A stretch of 64,000 nucleotides of DNA from Maribellus sp. YY47 (GTDB taxonomy: Bacteria; Bacteroidota; Bacteroidia; Bacteroidales; Prolixibacteraceae). The position numbers were made by a program, and so were the translations under genes. This document shows, one piece after another, positions 9,346-17,351 of this stretch; position 1 is the stretch's first letter, and each line of letters opens with the position of its first letter. The DNA lies in contig NZ_JALGYW010000014.1 of NCBI RefSeq assembly GCF_023111095.1, forward strand, positions 94,980 through 158,979. The letters are read 5' to 3'. Below the pieces are notes generated by a model, which worked only from the letters and a program-made list of their open reading frames with translations, ran no database searches and was not told the origin of the DNA.

Positions 9346-10776
9346 TTGAATACAACCGTTAAAAACGAGCTGATAGAACTGTTTGAACACCAGTTCAATG
9401 AAAAAGTAGAAACCTTTGAAATGCTCCCTCAATCGGGTTCGTACCGCGAGTATGCCCGGATGGGAAACACAACCCGGACGGTGATTGGCGCTTTTAATAA
9501 CGACGTGAAAGAGAATACAGCCTTTCTTTCATTCTCCAATCACTTGTACAATAAGGGAATAAAAGTGCCGAAGGTTTATGCGGTGAGTTCTGATTTAAAG
9601 AAATACCTGTTGCAGGACCTCGGGGATACAACGCTTTTTGGTTACCTCACTCAGGTCAGGGAAGAAGAAGGTTTTTCGGAAAATATTATCAGCCAGTACA
9701 AAAAAGTACTGACAGCGCTCCCTAAAATCCAGATCATTGCCGGAAAAGATATCGATTACTCGGTTTGTTATCCGCGTGAGGCTTTTGACAAGCAGTCGAT
9801 GATGTGGGACCTGAACTATTTCAAATATTATTTTCTGAAACTGGCCAAAATTTCGTTCGACGAACAGGCTTTGGAAGATGATTTTCAGCAGTTTAGTAAC
9901 TATTTGCTGAGTGCAAGCTCGAAGTATTTTCTGTACCGCGATTTTCAGTCACGGAATGTAATGCTGAAAGACGATGAAGTTTATTTTATAGATTACCAGG
10001 GCGGACGCATGGGGGCGCTTCAATACGATTTGGCCTCGCTCTTATACGATGGAAAGGCTGATATTCCGGAAAGTGTTCGGCAACAACTGTTCGATTTTTA
10101 TCTCAGCGAGCTAAAAAAATACATGAAAGTGGACGAGGAGCGCTTCACTGCCTACTTCAAAGGTTTTGTGCTCATTCGTATTATGCAGGCAATGGGAGCC
10201 TATGGGTTCCGTGGCTTTTACGAGAAAAAGGAGCATTTCCTGAAGAGTATTCCTTTCGCTCTGAAAAATCTGGAAATACTTCTGAAAGACCTTCGGCTTC
10301 CGCTTGAATTACCTGAGTTGATAAGTGTTTTGAAACAACTGACCAAATCAGAAGTGTTAAAGGAAATCGGGAAATCGAAGTCTGATCTTACCGTTCGCAT
10401 TACCAGTTTTTCTTTCAAAAAAGGTATTCCTGACGATCCTTCGGGTAACGGAGGAGGGCATGTTTTTGATTGCCGTGCTATTCACAACCCGGGGAGATAT
10501 GAAGAATATAAAAAGCTAAGCGGAAAAGATGTGGCCGTGCAGGAGTTTTTGGAGCAAAAGTCAGAAATGGGACTGTTCCTCGAATCGGTAAAAGCATTGG
10601 TGGAACAATCGGTAAAAGTTTACCTTGAGCGCGGATTCTCTCATTTGTCGGTGAGCTTTGGTTGCACCGGCGGACAACACCGGTCGGTGTATTCGGCCGA
10701 AAAAATTGCAGAATTTCTTCAAAACAATTATCCGGTGAATGTTGTTGTAGTTCACCGTGAAAGGGATAGTTGGTGA
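9346..10776 (+). CDS. AmgK-like phosphotransferase fused to RapZ C-terminal domain
   Basis: A 476-residue two-domain protein. Residues about 1-330 form an APH-fold kinase like the sugar kinase AmgK, with catalytic loop YRDFQSRNVML and metal site FIDYQGG followed by LQYDLASLLYDG. Residues about 345-476 match the RapZ C-terminal domain: SFSFKKGIP, HVFDCRAIHNPG and GCTGGQHRSVY. In E. coli that domain senses glucosamine-6-phosphate; AmgK phosphorylates MurNAc/GlcNAc. The usual RapZ P-loop domain is absent. A role in amino-sugar or cell-wall recycling and its sensing is an inference. The start is TTG (MNTTVKN); no in-frame ATG is better placed. Its stop overlaps the start of the following small gene. 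Confidence 0.85.
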   Translation: MNTTVKNELIELFEHQFNEKVETFEMLPQSGSYREYARMGNTTRTVIGAFNNDVKENTAFLSFSNHLYNKGIKVPKVYAVSSDLKKYLLQDLGDTTLFGYLTQVREEEGFSENIISQYKKVLTALPKIQIIAGKDIDYSVCYPREAFDKQSMMWDLNYFKYYFLKLAKISFDEQALEDDFQQFSNYLLSASSKYFLYRDFQSRNVMLKDDEVYFIDYQGGRMGALQYDLASLLYDGKADIPESVRQQLFDFYLSELKKYMKVDEERFTAYFKGFVLIRIMQAMGAYGFRGFYEKKEHFLKSIPFALKNLEILLKDLRLPLELPELISVLKQLTKSEVLKEIGKSKSDLTVRITSFSFKKGIPDDPSGNGGGHVFDCRAIHNPGRYEEYKKLSGKDVAVQEFLEQKSEMGLFLESVKALVEQSVKVYLERGFSHLSVSFGCTGGQHRSVYSAEKIAEFLQNNYPVNVVVVHRERDSW

Positions 10777-10901
10777 TGAGTAAAAAAGCATGTAAAAAAA
10801 AGGATTTTGAGAACAAAAAAGACGCGCTTTTTGAATGTAAAAAGTGCGGTGCTAAAGTAAAAAGTGAAGACAAGGTTTGTAAACCGAAAAAGATTGGCTG
10901 A
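10776..10901 (+). CDS. 41-residue zinc-ribbon-like small protein
   Basis: ATG at 10776 overlaps the TGA of the kinase-RapZ gene by one base, giving a 41-residue lysine-rich product ending KPKKIG. It has cysteines at residues 6, 21, 24 and 36; ECKKCGAKVKSEDKVC is a CxxC-x11-C arrangement like half of a zinc ribbon with a nucleic-acid-friendly basic surface. Translation is probably coupled to the upstream gene. I do not recognise a named family. It could be an RNA-binding partner of the RapZ domain, but that is inference only. Confidence 0.7.
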   Translation: MSKKACKKKDFENKKDALFECKKCGAKVKSEDKVCKPKKIG

Positions 10902-10973
10902 CAGTTATCGTTGTATCTTGGGGATCAGGTAGCTGACAAAAATCAAAAATGTATCAGTTTTGCCTGTAAGATC

Positions 10974-11004
10974 TTGGTAATTAAAAACTGAGTTTTTATT
11001 TTCG
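10974..11004 (+). promoter_or_regulatory. candidate promoter for yebC
   Basis: TTG at 10974-10976 and TATTTTCG at 10997-11004 are separated by 20 bases, close to the Bacteroidota -33 TTG / -7 TAnnTTTG pattern with one mismatch. The box lies 30 bases before the yebC start. Confidence 0.4.
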
Positions 11005-11034
11005 CAGCAAATTTCAAAAAATTAAAAATCATCC

Positions 11035-11745
11035 ATGGGAAGAGCATTTGAATACCGCAGGGCAGCAAAAGAAAAACGCTGGGATAAGATGTCGAGGGTT
11101 TTTCCAAAACTCGCAAAAAAAATCACGATTGCAGCCAAAGAGGGCGGTGCTGATCCGGATATGAATCCCTCATTGCGTACAGCCATTTTGAATGCGAAGC
11201 ACGAGAATATGCCGAAAGCTAACATTGATTCGGCTATCAAACGTGCCTCGGGTAAAGATGCTACCGACTATATTGAGGTGAGTTACGAAGGAAAAGGTCC
11301 GCACGGAGTACTTGTTTTTGTGGAATGTGCCACCGATAATACAACGCGCACAGTTGCCAACGTAAAAAGCTACTTTAATAAAGCCGGCGGAGGCCAGGTG
11401 CCTAACGGTTCTTTGGAATTTATGTTTTCGCGGAAAGCAGTTTTCGAATTCGATCTTCCGGAAGGAATGGAGGTGGAAGATATGGAACTGGAACTGATTG
11501 ACTCCGGTTTGGAGGAAATTGAGGAGAACGAAGGCAAATATTATGCTTCGGGCGATTACACCAGTTTTGGCGAATTGGCTTCGGCATTCGAGCGACTAAA
11601 TATCGAACCAAGTAAAGCGGAGTTAAGACGAATCCCTACTACTCCGGTTGAATTTACCGAAGAACAGCTCGAAGAAATTGAGAAGATGCTGGATAAACTG
11701 GAAGAAGACGACGATGTTCAGGCAGTTTACACAAACATTGCCTAA
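11035..11745 (+). CDS. YebC/PmpR family regulatory protein
   Basis: A 236-residue protein with the family signature at its start ([20 protein letters not shown]), the conserved [15 protein letters not shown] segment, and the three-domain YebC/TACO1 fold with acidic C-terminus ([19 protein letters not shown]). Length fits the family (about 235-250). YebC-type proteins have been described as DNA-binding regulators and, for the YebC/TACO1 branch, as factors that help ribosomes translate difficult proline stretches. It is a single transcription unit between a candidate promoter and a clear terminator. Confidence 0.93.
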   Translation: MGRAFEYRRAAKEKRWDKMSRVFPKLAKKITIAAKEGGADPDMNPSLRTAILNAKHENMPKANIDSAIKRASGKDATDYIEVSYEGKGPHGVLVFVECATDNTTRTVANVKSYFNKAGGGQVPNGSLEFMFSRKAVFEFDLPEGMEVEDMELELIDSGLEEIEENEGKYYASGDYTSFGELASAFERLNIEPSKAELRRIPTTPVEFTEEQLEEIEKMLDKLEEDDDVQAVYTNIA

Positions 11746-11773
11746 TCAGCGTTATTGATAATAATTTCAAAAG

Positions 11774-11806
11774 AACGTATTCGTTTAAAACGGGTACGTT
11801 TTTTTT
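11774..11806 (+). terminator. Rho-independent terminator after yebC
   Basis: AACGTATTCGTTT at 11774-11786 can pair with AAACGGGTACGTT at 11788-11800 (two G-U pairs), followed by T residues up to 11806. The stem is long with a very short nominal loop, so the tip probably opens. Confidence 0.75.
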
Positions 11807-11919
11807 ATGCGCTCGATTTACCATTCAGATCACTTCATTAACCCTAAAAAACACTGTACTCGTCTAATAAATGACAGCTGAATTTTTCTTTTGTCCTATA
11901 TTCGGAGAAAACTTAACTT

Positions 11920-13143
11920 ATGCTGCCTGTCCGTAAATACATTCGACATTTTTCGGAAATATGGGAAAACAGTCCCGGTAATTTTCCTGCTTTCTCTAAA
12001 GAATACTCATCTCAGGAAAAATTGTCAAGAGAGGCCAACTACGAACTTTTCCAGGAGAAGATAAAAGCGATGCAAAACCGAAAAGAAATAAAAGCCGCGA
12101 AAAGTGATCCCGGAGCTTCTTTCTTTCCCATGTTCAAAGCTTTTCTGGAAACGGTTTTTGATTTTGAAAAGGACCATTTGAAGGTGATTTTATCGGAGGA
12201 GTTTAAAAATGTATCCAAAGACTTTTTTTACCGGGCCCGCGAGTTTGGGCCGGAGTTGAAACCAACCGATATTTACCAGGGAATGCGGAATGTGTGGATC
12301 ATGAACGGACTTCAGCTAATGATGAACATCCCTGTTAAGATTACCCCTTCGGTTTTTGCCTATTCGATGATCTACCCGTACAGCGATAATCTGTTGGACG
12401 ATCCTGCAATTACCAATACCGAAAAGGAAGAGTTTTCGGAGCGTTTCAACCGTAGGTTACATGGTGAGGATGTTCATCCTGCTTCCTTTTCTGAAAGCCA
12501 GTTATTTAAATTGGTGGAAATGTTTGAAGAAGAATTTCCAAGAACGGATTTTCCGATGGTATACGAAAGTTTGTACGCTATTCAGCAGGGGCAAACCAAC
12601 AGTTTAAAAATGTGTACACAAAGTGGCCTGTCGGATGAACAGATTCTTGAAATTTGTTTTGAAAAAGGAGGAGCTTCGGTTTTGGCAGATGGTTATTTGG
12701 TTGCCGGCCGGTTAACTCCCGAACAGGAGCAGGCCTTGTTTGGCTATGGTGTTTACCTGCAGCTGCTCGACGATATTCAGGATGTAAAAGAGGATGCACA
12801 GGCATCTACCAAAACCATTTTCTCCTGTCTCCCTGAAAATGATCTGGGAACTTTTGTAAACAAAACCATTCATTTTGGCCGTACTGCACTTGCCGAAATG
12901 AAATGCTTTCAGGGGAGTGAAAATGACGAGTTTATCAGTTTAATGAATCGCAGCATCGAAACCATGCTCATTGAGTCGGTAGGATTGAACGATGGTTGGT
13001 TTACACAGGAATACCTGGACGAACTGGAGCGTTTTTCACCCTTGCATTTTAGTTTTGTTCGCGAAAAAAGGGCGCAGTCCAAATCACAGCGCTTTGCTTT
13101 GTTCCAGAAATACTTTGAGTCGGCAAAACCTGCCGCAGTTTAG
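11920..13143 (+). CDS. class I isoprenoid synthase-like protein
   Basis: A 407-residue, helix-rich soluble protein without signal peptide. Two aspartate-rich motifs are placed as in class I prenyl/terpene synthases: DNLLDD at residues 156-161 and DDIQDVKED at residues 284-292, the second preceded by the typical helix GYGVYLQLL. The spacing of about 128 residues is compatible with the fold binding Mg2+ and a prenyl diphosphate. The protein is longer than farnesyl diphosphate synthases and does not match their other motifs, so the substrate cannot be named; it may belong to the loosely defined 'class 1 isoprenoid biosynthesis enzyme' group. No carotenoid or sterol genes lie beside it. Convergent with glutathione peroxidase. 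Confidence 0.65.
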   Translation: MLPVRKYIRHFSEIWENSPGNFPAFSKEYSSQEKLSREANYELFQEKIKAMQNRKEIKAAKSDPGASFFPMFKAFLETVFDFEKDHLKVILSEEFKNVSKDFFYRAREFGPELKPTDIYQGMRNVWIMNGLQLMMNIPVKITPSVFAYSMIYPYSDNLLDDPAITNTEKEEFSERFNRRLHGEDVHPASFSESQLFKLVEMFEEEFPRTDFPMVYESLYAIQQGQTNSLKMCTQSGLSDEQILEICFEKGGASVLADGYLVAGRLTPEQEQALFGYGVYLQLLDDIQDVKEDAQASTKTIFSCLPENDLGTFVNKTIHFGRTALAEMKCFQGSENDEFISLMNRSIETMLIESVGLNDGWFTQEYLDELERFSPLHFSFVREKRAQSKSQRFALFQKYFESAKPAAV

Positions 13144-13163
13144 TGCCTGATGCTTCAATCTCT

Positions 13164-13646
13164 CTACTTTAAAAGTTGTTCGATATAAGGCTCCAACTTT
13201 TCCGGTTTGGTAATGGGAGCAAAGCGTTTCACCGGTTTACCGTTTTTGTCGATCAGAAACTTTGTAAAATTCCATTTGATCTTACTTCCGAGTACACCAC
13301 TTAATTCTTTTTTCAGGTATTTAAAAATTGGGTGTGCCTCTTCTCCGTTGACGTCTACCTTCGAAAACATCGGAAACGAAACGCCGTAATTGATCAGGCA
13401 GCCTTCCGAAATTGATTTTTCATCTCCGGGCTCCTGGTTTCCAAACTGGTTGCAGGGAAAACCGAGAATCACCAGGCCGTTGTCTTTGTGTTTTCTGTAT
13501 AAATTTTCCAGACCTGCGTATTGCGGAGTAAAACCACACTTGCTGGCAGTGTTCACCACTAAAATGGTTTTTCCTTTAAAGTCTTCCATTGGAACCTCCT
13601 TGCCTTGAAGACTGTTGGCTTTGAATTGATAAAAATTGTTTTCCAT
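13164..13646 (-). CDS. glutathione peroxidase family thiol peroxidase
   Basis: A 160-residue cytosolic protein with the peroxidase tetrad elements: Cys37 in [14 protein letters not shown], Gln67 in [14 protein letters not shown] and the Trp/Asn of [10 protein letters not shown]. It is a cysteine (not selenocysteine) enzyme that reduces peroxides; bacterial members usually take electrons from thioredoxin, and thioredoxin-like genes are abundant nearby. Length fits the BtuE/BsaA type. Divergent from the ArsR-type operon. Confidence 0.92.
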   Translation of the reverse strand: MENNFYQFKANSLQGKEVPMEDFKGKTILVVNTASKCGFTPQYAGLENLYRKHKDNGLVILGFPCNQFGNQEPGDEKSISEGCLINYGVSFPMFSKVDVNGEEAHPIFKYLKKELSGVLGSKIKWNFTKFLIDKNGKPVKRFAPITKPEKLEPYIEQLLK

Positions 13647-13800
13647 GGTTAAATTGTTTTATGTTGTTTTAAATATATCGTGCGCAATCCAAATGTAGAA
13701 ATTTGATTGTATGTCGCATGCGATATAAGTTGGTGCCAACTCAAATTAATGGATAATTAATCGTTAAAAAGCGTTGATTTTGAAATGCAAATTCAAAATA

Positions 13801-13825
13801 GTTCGTATTTTTGCGAACAACGAAC
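13801..13825 (+). promoter_or_regulatory. operator/promoter of the ArsR-type regulator gene (copy 1)
   Basis: GTTCG at 13801-13805 and CGAAC at 13814-13818 form an inverted repeat with an 8-base spacer TATTTTTG, and a further CGAAC follows at 13821-13825. The spacer is itself a perfect Bacteroidota -7 box (TAnnTTTG), so a bound regulator would cover the promoter core. Nearly the same sequence recurs at 14151-14172 before the next gene. Confidence 0.7.
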
Positions 13826-13834
13826 AAGCTGATC

Positions 13835-14134
13835 ATGATGGAAGTAAAAATAATTTCAGACGAACAACAAAAACTGGCGCGGTATTCCAAAGCCCTAGGT
13901 CACCCTATCCGTGTTTATGTAATGCAGTTGCTTGGGCAACAAGCCTGCTGTTACAGTGGCGATTTAAGCGAAGAGTTACCGGTTGCAAAGTCAACACTAT
14001 CGCAGCATTTGAAAGAACTCAAAGATGCCGGATTGATCCAGGGTGAAATTGAAGCTCCAAGAATAAAATACTGCGTTAATAAAGAGAATTGGAAAGAAGC
14101 GCAGGAATTATTCAAAACCTGTTTCAAAATCTGA
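13835..14134 (+). CDS. ArsR-family winged-helix metalloregulator
   Basis: A protein of about 99 residues starting at ATG 13835 (or 13838); an upstream TTG at 13811 overlaps the promoter box and is rejected. It has the ArsR fold: LGHPIRVYVMQLL, then ACCYSGDLSEELPVAKSTLSQH, where the DNA-reading helix is STLSQHLKEL, and a beta-wing IKYCVNKEN. The adjacent cysteines in ACCYSGDL sit where ArsR/SmtB repressors carry their metal ligands (ELCVCDL type), with further Cys residues near the C-terminus. It probably represses itself and the downstream genes from two matching operators. The ligand, perhaps arsenic or another thiophile, is not decided by sequence. Confidence 0.88.
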   Translation: MMEVKIISDEQQKLARYSKALGHPIRVYVMQLLGQQACCYSGDLSEELPVAKSTLSQHLKELKDAGLIQGEIEAPRIKYCVNKENWKEAQELFKTCFKI

Positions 14135-14150
14135 AAAAAATTTAGAGCGA

Positions 14151-14177
14151 TAGTTCGTGTTTTTGCGAACTACGAAT
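14151..14177 (+). promoter_or_regulatory. operator/promoter of the thioredoxin-permease genes (copy 2)
   Basis: TAGTTCG at 14151-14157 and CGAACTA at 14166-14172 are a perfect 7-bp inverted repeat around the 8-base spacer TGTTTTTG, which is one base off the TAnnTTTG -7 box. It lies 28 bases before the thioredoxin start and matches the site in front of the regulator gene at nearly every position. Confidence 0.72.
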
Positions 14178-14200
14178 AGAAATTAATTATACAAATCACA

Positions 14201-14437
14201 ATGGAAATAAAAGTATTAGGTACAGGTTGTGCCAAGTGTAAAAAACTCGAAGAGCTGACCCGCAATGTGGTTGCTGAAATGGGAGTGGAAGCTACTATTG
14301 AAAAGGTAGAGGATATCTACAAAATTATGCAATTCGGAGTGATGAGAACTCCCGGGTTGGTGGTGAACGGAAAAGTAGTTCTTTCTGGTAAACTTCCAGG
14401 AACCAGTGAGTTAAAGGAGCTGTTGGAAAATGCGTGA
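14201..14437 (+). CDS. small thioredoxin-fold redox protein (CxxC)
   Basis: A 78-residue cytosolic protein, MEIKVLGTGCAKCKKLEEL, with redox Cys10 and Cys13 in a CAKC motif and a cis-proline region VMRTPGLVVNG. It matches the 'thioredoxin family / redox-active disulfide protein 2' type that is often beside ArsP-like permeases. It may pass electrons or bound metal to the permease or regulator (inference). It overlaps the permease gene by 8 bases and lies under its own copy of the ArsR-type operator. Confidence 0.88.
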   Translation: MEIKVLGTGCAKCKKLEELTRNVVAEMGVEATIEKVEDIYKIMQFGVMRTPGLVVNGKVVLSGKLPGTSELKELLENA

Positions 14438-15455
14438 TCGTTTTAAAATACTGCTCTGGCCATTTGTGCTTTTGGCGCTGTGGATTCTGATTTACAACAA
14501 CCTGCATGAAATTGCCGATCTTGTCGTTTACCGGCTGATGGGACTAAAAGAGGGAACACATCTGACAGAATCGATTTGGTTCTTCATTTTTGAAGTTCCC
14601 AAAGTAATGCTTTTACTTGTGTTGATTGTGTTTATCGTTGGGGTGATCAGAAGTTGGTTCTCGGCCGAGAAAACGCGCAAGGCGCTCGAAGGTAAATCAT
14701 TGTTTGCCGGAAATGTGATGGCTTCGGTACTGGGGATTTTGACTCCGTTTTGTTCCTGTTCAGCCATTCCTTTGTTTTTAGGTTTTGTGGAAGCCGGCAT
14801 CCCCATCGGAGTCACTTTTTCTTTTTTAATTGCGGCTCCCCTGATCAACGAAGTGGCGCTTATCTTGCTTGCAGGTTTATTTGGATGGAAAGTAGCTGTA
14901 ATTTATGTGGTTACCGGCTTAACCATTGCCATCGTTTCAGGTTTTGTGATTGAAAAGCTGAAGTTGCAGAAATACGTGGCCGACTGGGTATTCCAGGTAA
15001 AAGCCAATCATGCTGCAATGGAAGAACAGGAATTAACTTTAGCGGATCGGATACAGGTGGGATTTGACACGGTAAAGGAAATTGTGGGCAAAATCTGGAT
15101 CTATATCCTGATTGGAATTGCAGTTGGCGCCGGTGCGCATGGTTATGTTCCTGAAGATTACCTGGCCCGCATTATGGGAGAAGGAAGCTGGTACGCCGTG
15201 CCGCTTGCTATTTTGCTGGGAGTTCCGCTCTATTCGAATGCTGCCGGTATTATTCCAATCGTGGCGGTTTTGATGGAGAAAGGAGTTACGCTGGGAACCG
15301 CACTGGCATTTATGATGTCGGTAATCGGCTTGTCGCTTCCCGAAATAATTATCCTGAAAAAAGTGCTGAAGTGGCAGTTTATTGCCATTTTTGTTGCAAT
15401 TGTAGCCACTGGAATTACAATGGTTGGATTTTTATTTAATCTTCTGCATTTATAG
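14430..15455 (+). CDS. ArsP/DUF318-type permease
   Basis: A 341-residue integral membrane protein with about eight to ten helices. The family signature is evident: LTPFCSCSAIPLFLGFVEAG with the conserved CSCS, then GVTFSFLIAAPLINEVA. ArsP of Campylobacter, in this family, exports organic arsenicals; other members have unknown substrates. Located in the inner membrane. The setting (ArsR-type repressor, two thioredoxin-like proteins) suggests a metalloid or thiol-reactive substrate. Overlaps the small thioredoxin gene upstream and is followed 2 bases later by a membrane-anchored thioredoxin. Confidence 0.87.
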   Translation: MRDRFKILLWPFVLLALWILIYNNLHEIADLVVYRLMGLKEGTHLTESIWFFIFEVPKVMLLLVLIVFIVGVIRSWFSAEKTRKALEGKSLFAGNVMASVLGILTPFCSCSAIPLFLGFVEAGIPIGVTFSFLIAAPLINEVALILLAGLFGWKVAVIYVVTGLTIAIVSGFVIEKLKLQKYVADWVFQVKANHAAMEEQELTLADRIQVGFDTVKEIVGKIWIYILIGIAVGAGAHGYVPEDYLARIMGEGSWYAVPLAILLGVPLYSNAAGIIPIVAVLMEKGVTLGTALAFMMSVIGLSLPEIIILKKVLKWQFIAIFVAIVATGITMVGFLFNLLHL

Positions 15456-15457
15456 TC

Positions 15458-15937
15458 ATGGTTCGAAAACACGGTTTCCTTGTTGTCATGATCCTGCTGG
15501 TGGGCGCTTTGCTGATCTTGTTGTTCAACAAGGAGAAACTGTACGATTATATCTCCGGCGAAATGCAACAACAGAATTCGGAACAGGCAAAATTCGAAGC
15601 CAAACAGTTCATCGAATCCAATTATAATTATGCTGAAAACGGAAAGGATCTTGAGTTTTCCCTGCTTCAGTTTAAATCCTCCGGGTGTACCATTTGCAAA
15701 CAGATGGAACCGGTTCTGGAAGAAATCAAAAACTGGAACGGGGCAAAAGTAAATATTCAGGTTTTTCAGGTGTTGAATCCTGACAGCCAGGAAATGATGA
15801 AGTATTTTGGAATTTCTACTATTCCGATGCACATTCTCCTGGATAAAAACGGGCAGGAATTCTCCCGTAACTACGGGTTTATTTCTGCAGACGATCTAAA
15901 ATCCCGATTTCTGAAAAATAAACAGGCTAATAATTAA
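15458..15937 (+). CDS. membrane-anchored thioredoxin-like protein
   Basis: A 159-residue protein with an N-terminal membrane helix (about residues 6-23) and a periplasmic thioredoxin fold. The redox pair is Cys77/Cys80 in SSGCTICKQMEPVL, and the cis-proline loop is GISTIPMHILLDKNG. It is the last gene of the regulator-thioredoxin-permease-thioredoxin operon and gives the cluster a redox protein on the outer face of the membrane, as opposed to the cytosolic small one (inference from the helix). Confidence 0.85.
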   Translation: MVRKHGFLVVMILLVGALLILLFNKEKLYDYISGEMQQQNSEQAKFEAKQFIESNYNYAENGKDLEFSLLQFKSSGCTICKQMEPVLEEIKNWNGAKVNIQVFQVLNPDSQEMMKYFGISTIPMHILLDKNGQEFSRNYGFISADDLKSRFLKNKQANN

Positions 15938-15952
15938 AAGACCAGTGTTGAA

Positions 15953-16016
15953 TGAGTTCATTCGCTTTTATGGTGCAATAAAATACATCTTTGCTTCCGT
16001 TATACGAATGAACTCA
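15953..16016. repeat. 12-bp inverted repeat between convergent genes
   Basis: TGAGTTCATTCG at 15953-15964 is perfectly inverted at 16005-16016, with a 40-base loop. It fills the gap between two convergent genes. No T run follows on either strand, so a classical terminator is not supported. Confidence 0.5.
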
Positions 16017-16029
16017 AACTATATTCAGA

Positions 16030-17340
16030 TTAATCATCAAAAACAAATTTTACTCCGAGCGAGAACATCGAAGCGCTAAACTTCGAGTCGCGGTCGTATT
16101 TGTTGTATTTCAAATCGATACTTTTCAGACCAAACTTGTAAATGTGTTTGCTGGTAAATACATCGGTATACGAGACGCCCAATCCAAAATTGTTGGAATT
16201 AAATTTCGACAAATCGTAATCCGAGGTATAGTACTGTTCGGTAGACAAATGTTGATTGTACGGCGCAAAGTAATCAGCTGCCGTTTGGTCGTAATACCGG
16301 TACGAAGGATAGATCGTGAATTTATCCGTGATCTTTACCGGGATTTCGATGCTTGCGGTGTTGGACGTAATTCCCCAGTCGTCGAAATAATAGCGGTAAT
16401 AGGTTCTGATCGTTACCCGCTCGTTCACAAAGTAATTTAAACGGCCTCCCAAGGCGGTTTTAAAGCGCGAATTTGGCAAATGCTCAATCCCTTCGGCCAG
16501 ATGGAAATTCTCGGCAAAAGCATCCTCTACATCGCTAAAATAGACTCGGTGAAAGGGTGTCGACAGCAAACCATCCTGTAAGATAAAATCAGCCGACAAA
16601 TAGGCATTCATCCGGGAAGAGAGTATTTGCGAAAATCCAAAACCCGCCGAATAGGAATTCCTGCCTTTACTGGTTATTTCGTTGAACTCTGGATTGTAGT
16701 TTCCCTGAATCTGGATCCCCTGAATCAACTGATTGCCGGGCGTTCCTCCAATCATCGAAGGGCGCAATTCAATGGGATAAATCAAACTCCAGGTATCGAT
16801 GTATACGTTCCCGTGCAGCGAGAACTCTGTGTTTTTTTCGTTAAACAGCCAGGTGTACGATCCGCCGCCACCCACCGAAGTATAATCGAACTCGGCAGAA
16901 AACGAAAGATCGGCCGACCAAATGCGGTTGCGGTCGTCGGAGCTGTGACTGTAACCGATAATTCCGTTTATCCAGACATCGCTTTTGGAAGCGCCGCTGC
17001 TTGCCACAAAAGGATCGGCGGGCTTTTTGCCGTCAAACGGATCGATATTACTCGACGAGGCCGATGAGTATGCCGAAATATTTGCATTAATGGTAAGTAC
17101 ATCGTCGTCGTTTAACGGAACACTCACAACAATGGTAGGAGAGAGGTCCTGCAGTTCTTCCGTTCCTTTTCCGCCGGTAACCGCTGCATTTTCCCCGCTT
17201 TGCTCATAATAATTCATGAGAAATTCGACCTCGGCATTCTCCAATACCCTTTTTTTATACTCCCCGTTATTTTCGGAATCCGTTTGTGCGAACAATGCTC
17301 CGGAAAGGAGGATCAAAAAAATACTCAGTAATACTTTCAT
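16030..17340 (-). CDS. DUF3570 outer-membrane beta-barrel protein
   Basis: A 436-residue exported protein with a clear signal peptide (MKVLLSIFLILLSGALFAQ). The rest alternates short amphipathic strands and acidic or Asn-rich turns, ends in an aromatic-rich strand (FSLGVKFVFDD) and matches the DUF3570 pattern. It is probably an outer-membrane barrel. It is the last gene of a four-gene cluster with a thioredoxin, ApbE and a DUF4266 lipoprotein, a combination that I recall as recurrent in Gram-negative bacteria. Substrate unknown. Confidence 0.85.
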   Translation of the reverse strand: MKVLLSIFLILLSGALFAQTDSENNGEYKKRVLENAEVEFLMNYYEQSGENAAVTGGKGTEELQDLSPTIVVSVPLNDDDVLTINANISAYSSASSSNIDPFDGKKPADPFVASSGASKSDVWINGIIGYSHSSDDRNRIWSADLSFSAEFDYTSVGGGGSYTWLFNEKNTEFSLHGNVYIDTWSLIYPIELRPSMIGGTPGNQLIQGIQIQGNYNPEFNEITSKGRNSYSAGFGFSQILSSRMNAYLSADFILQDGLLSTPFHRVYFSDVEDAFAENFHLAEGIEHLPNSRFKTALGGRLNYFVNERVTIRTYYRYYFDDWGITSNTASIEIPVKITDKFTIYPSYRYYDQTAADYFAPYNQHLSTEQYYTSDYDLSKFNSNNFGLGVSYTDVFTSKHIYKFGLKSIDLKYNKYDRDSKFSASMFSLGVKFVFDD

Positions 17341-17351
17341 ACTTCTAAAAT

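Noticed and set aside
13811..13834. A TTG start that would lengthen the ArsR-type protein by eight residues.
   Set aside because: The TTG is part of the -7 box and operator, so it would lie upstream of or at the transcription start.
15953..16016. Bidirectional terminator between the thioredoxin and DUF3570 genes.
   Set aside because: The loop is 40 bases and neither strand shows a T run after the stem.
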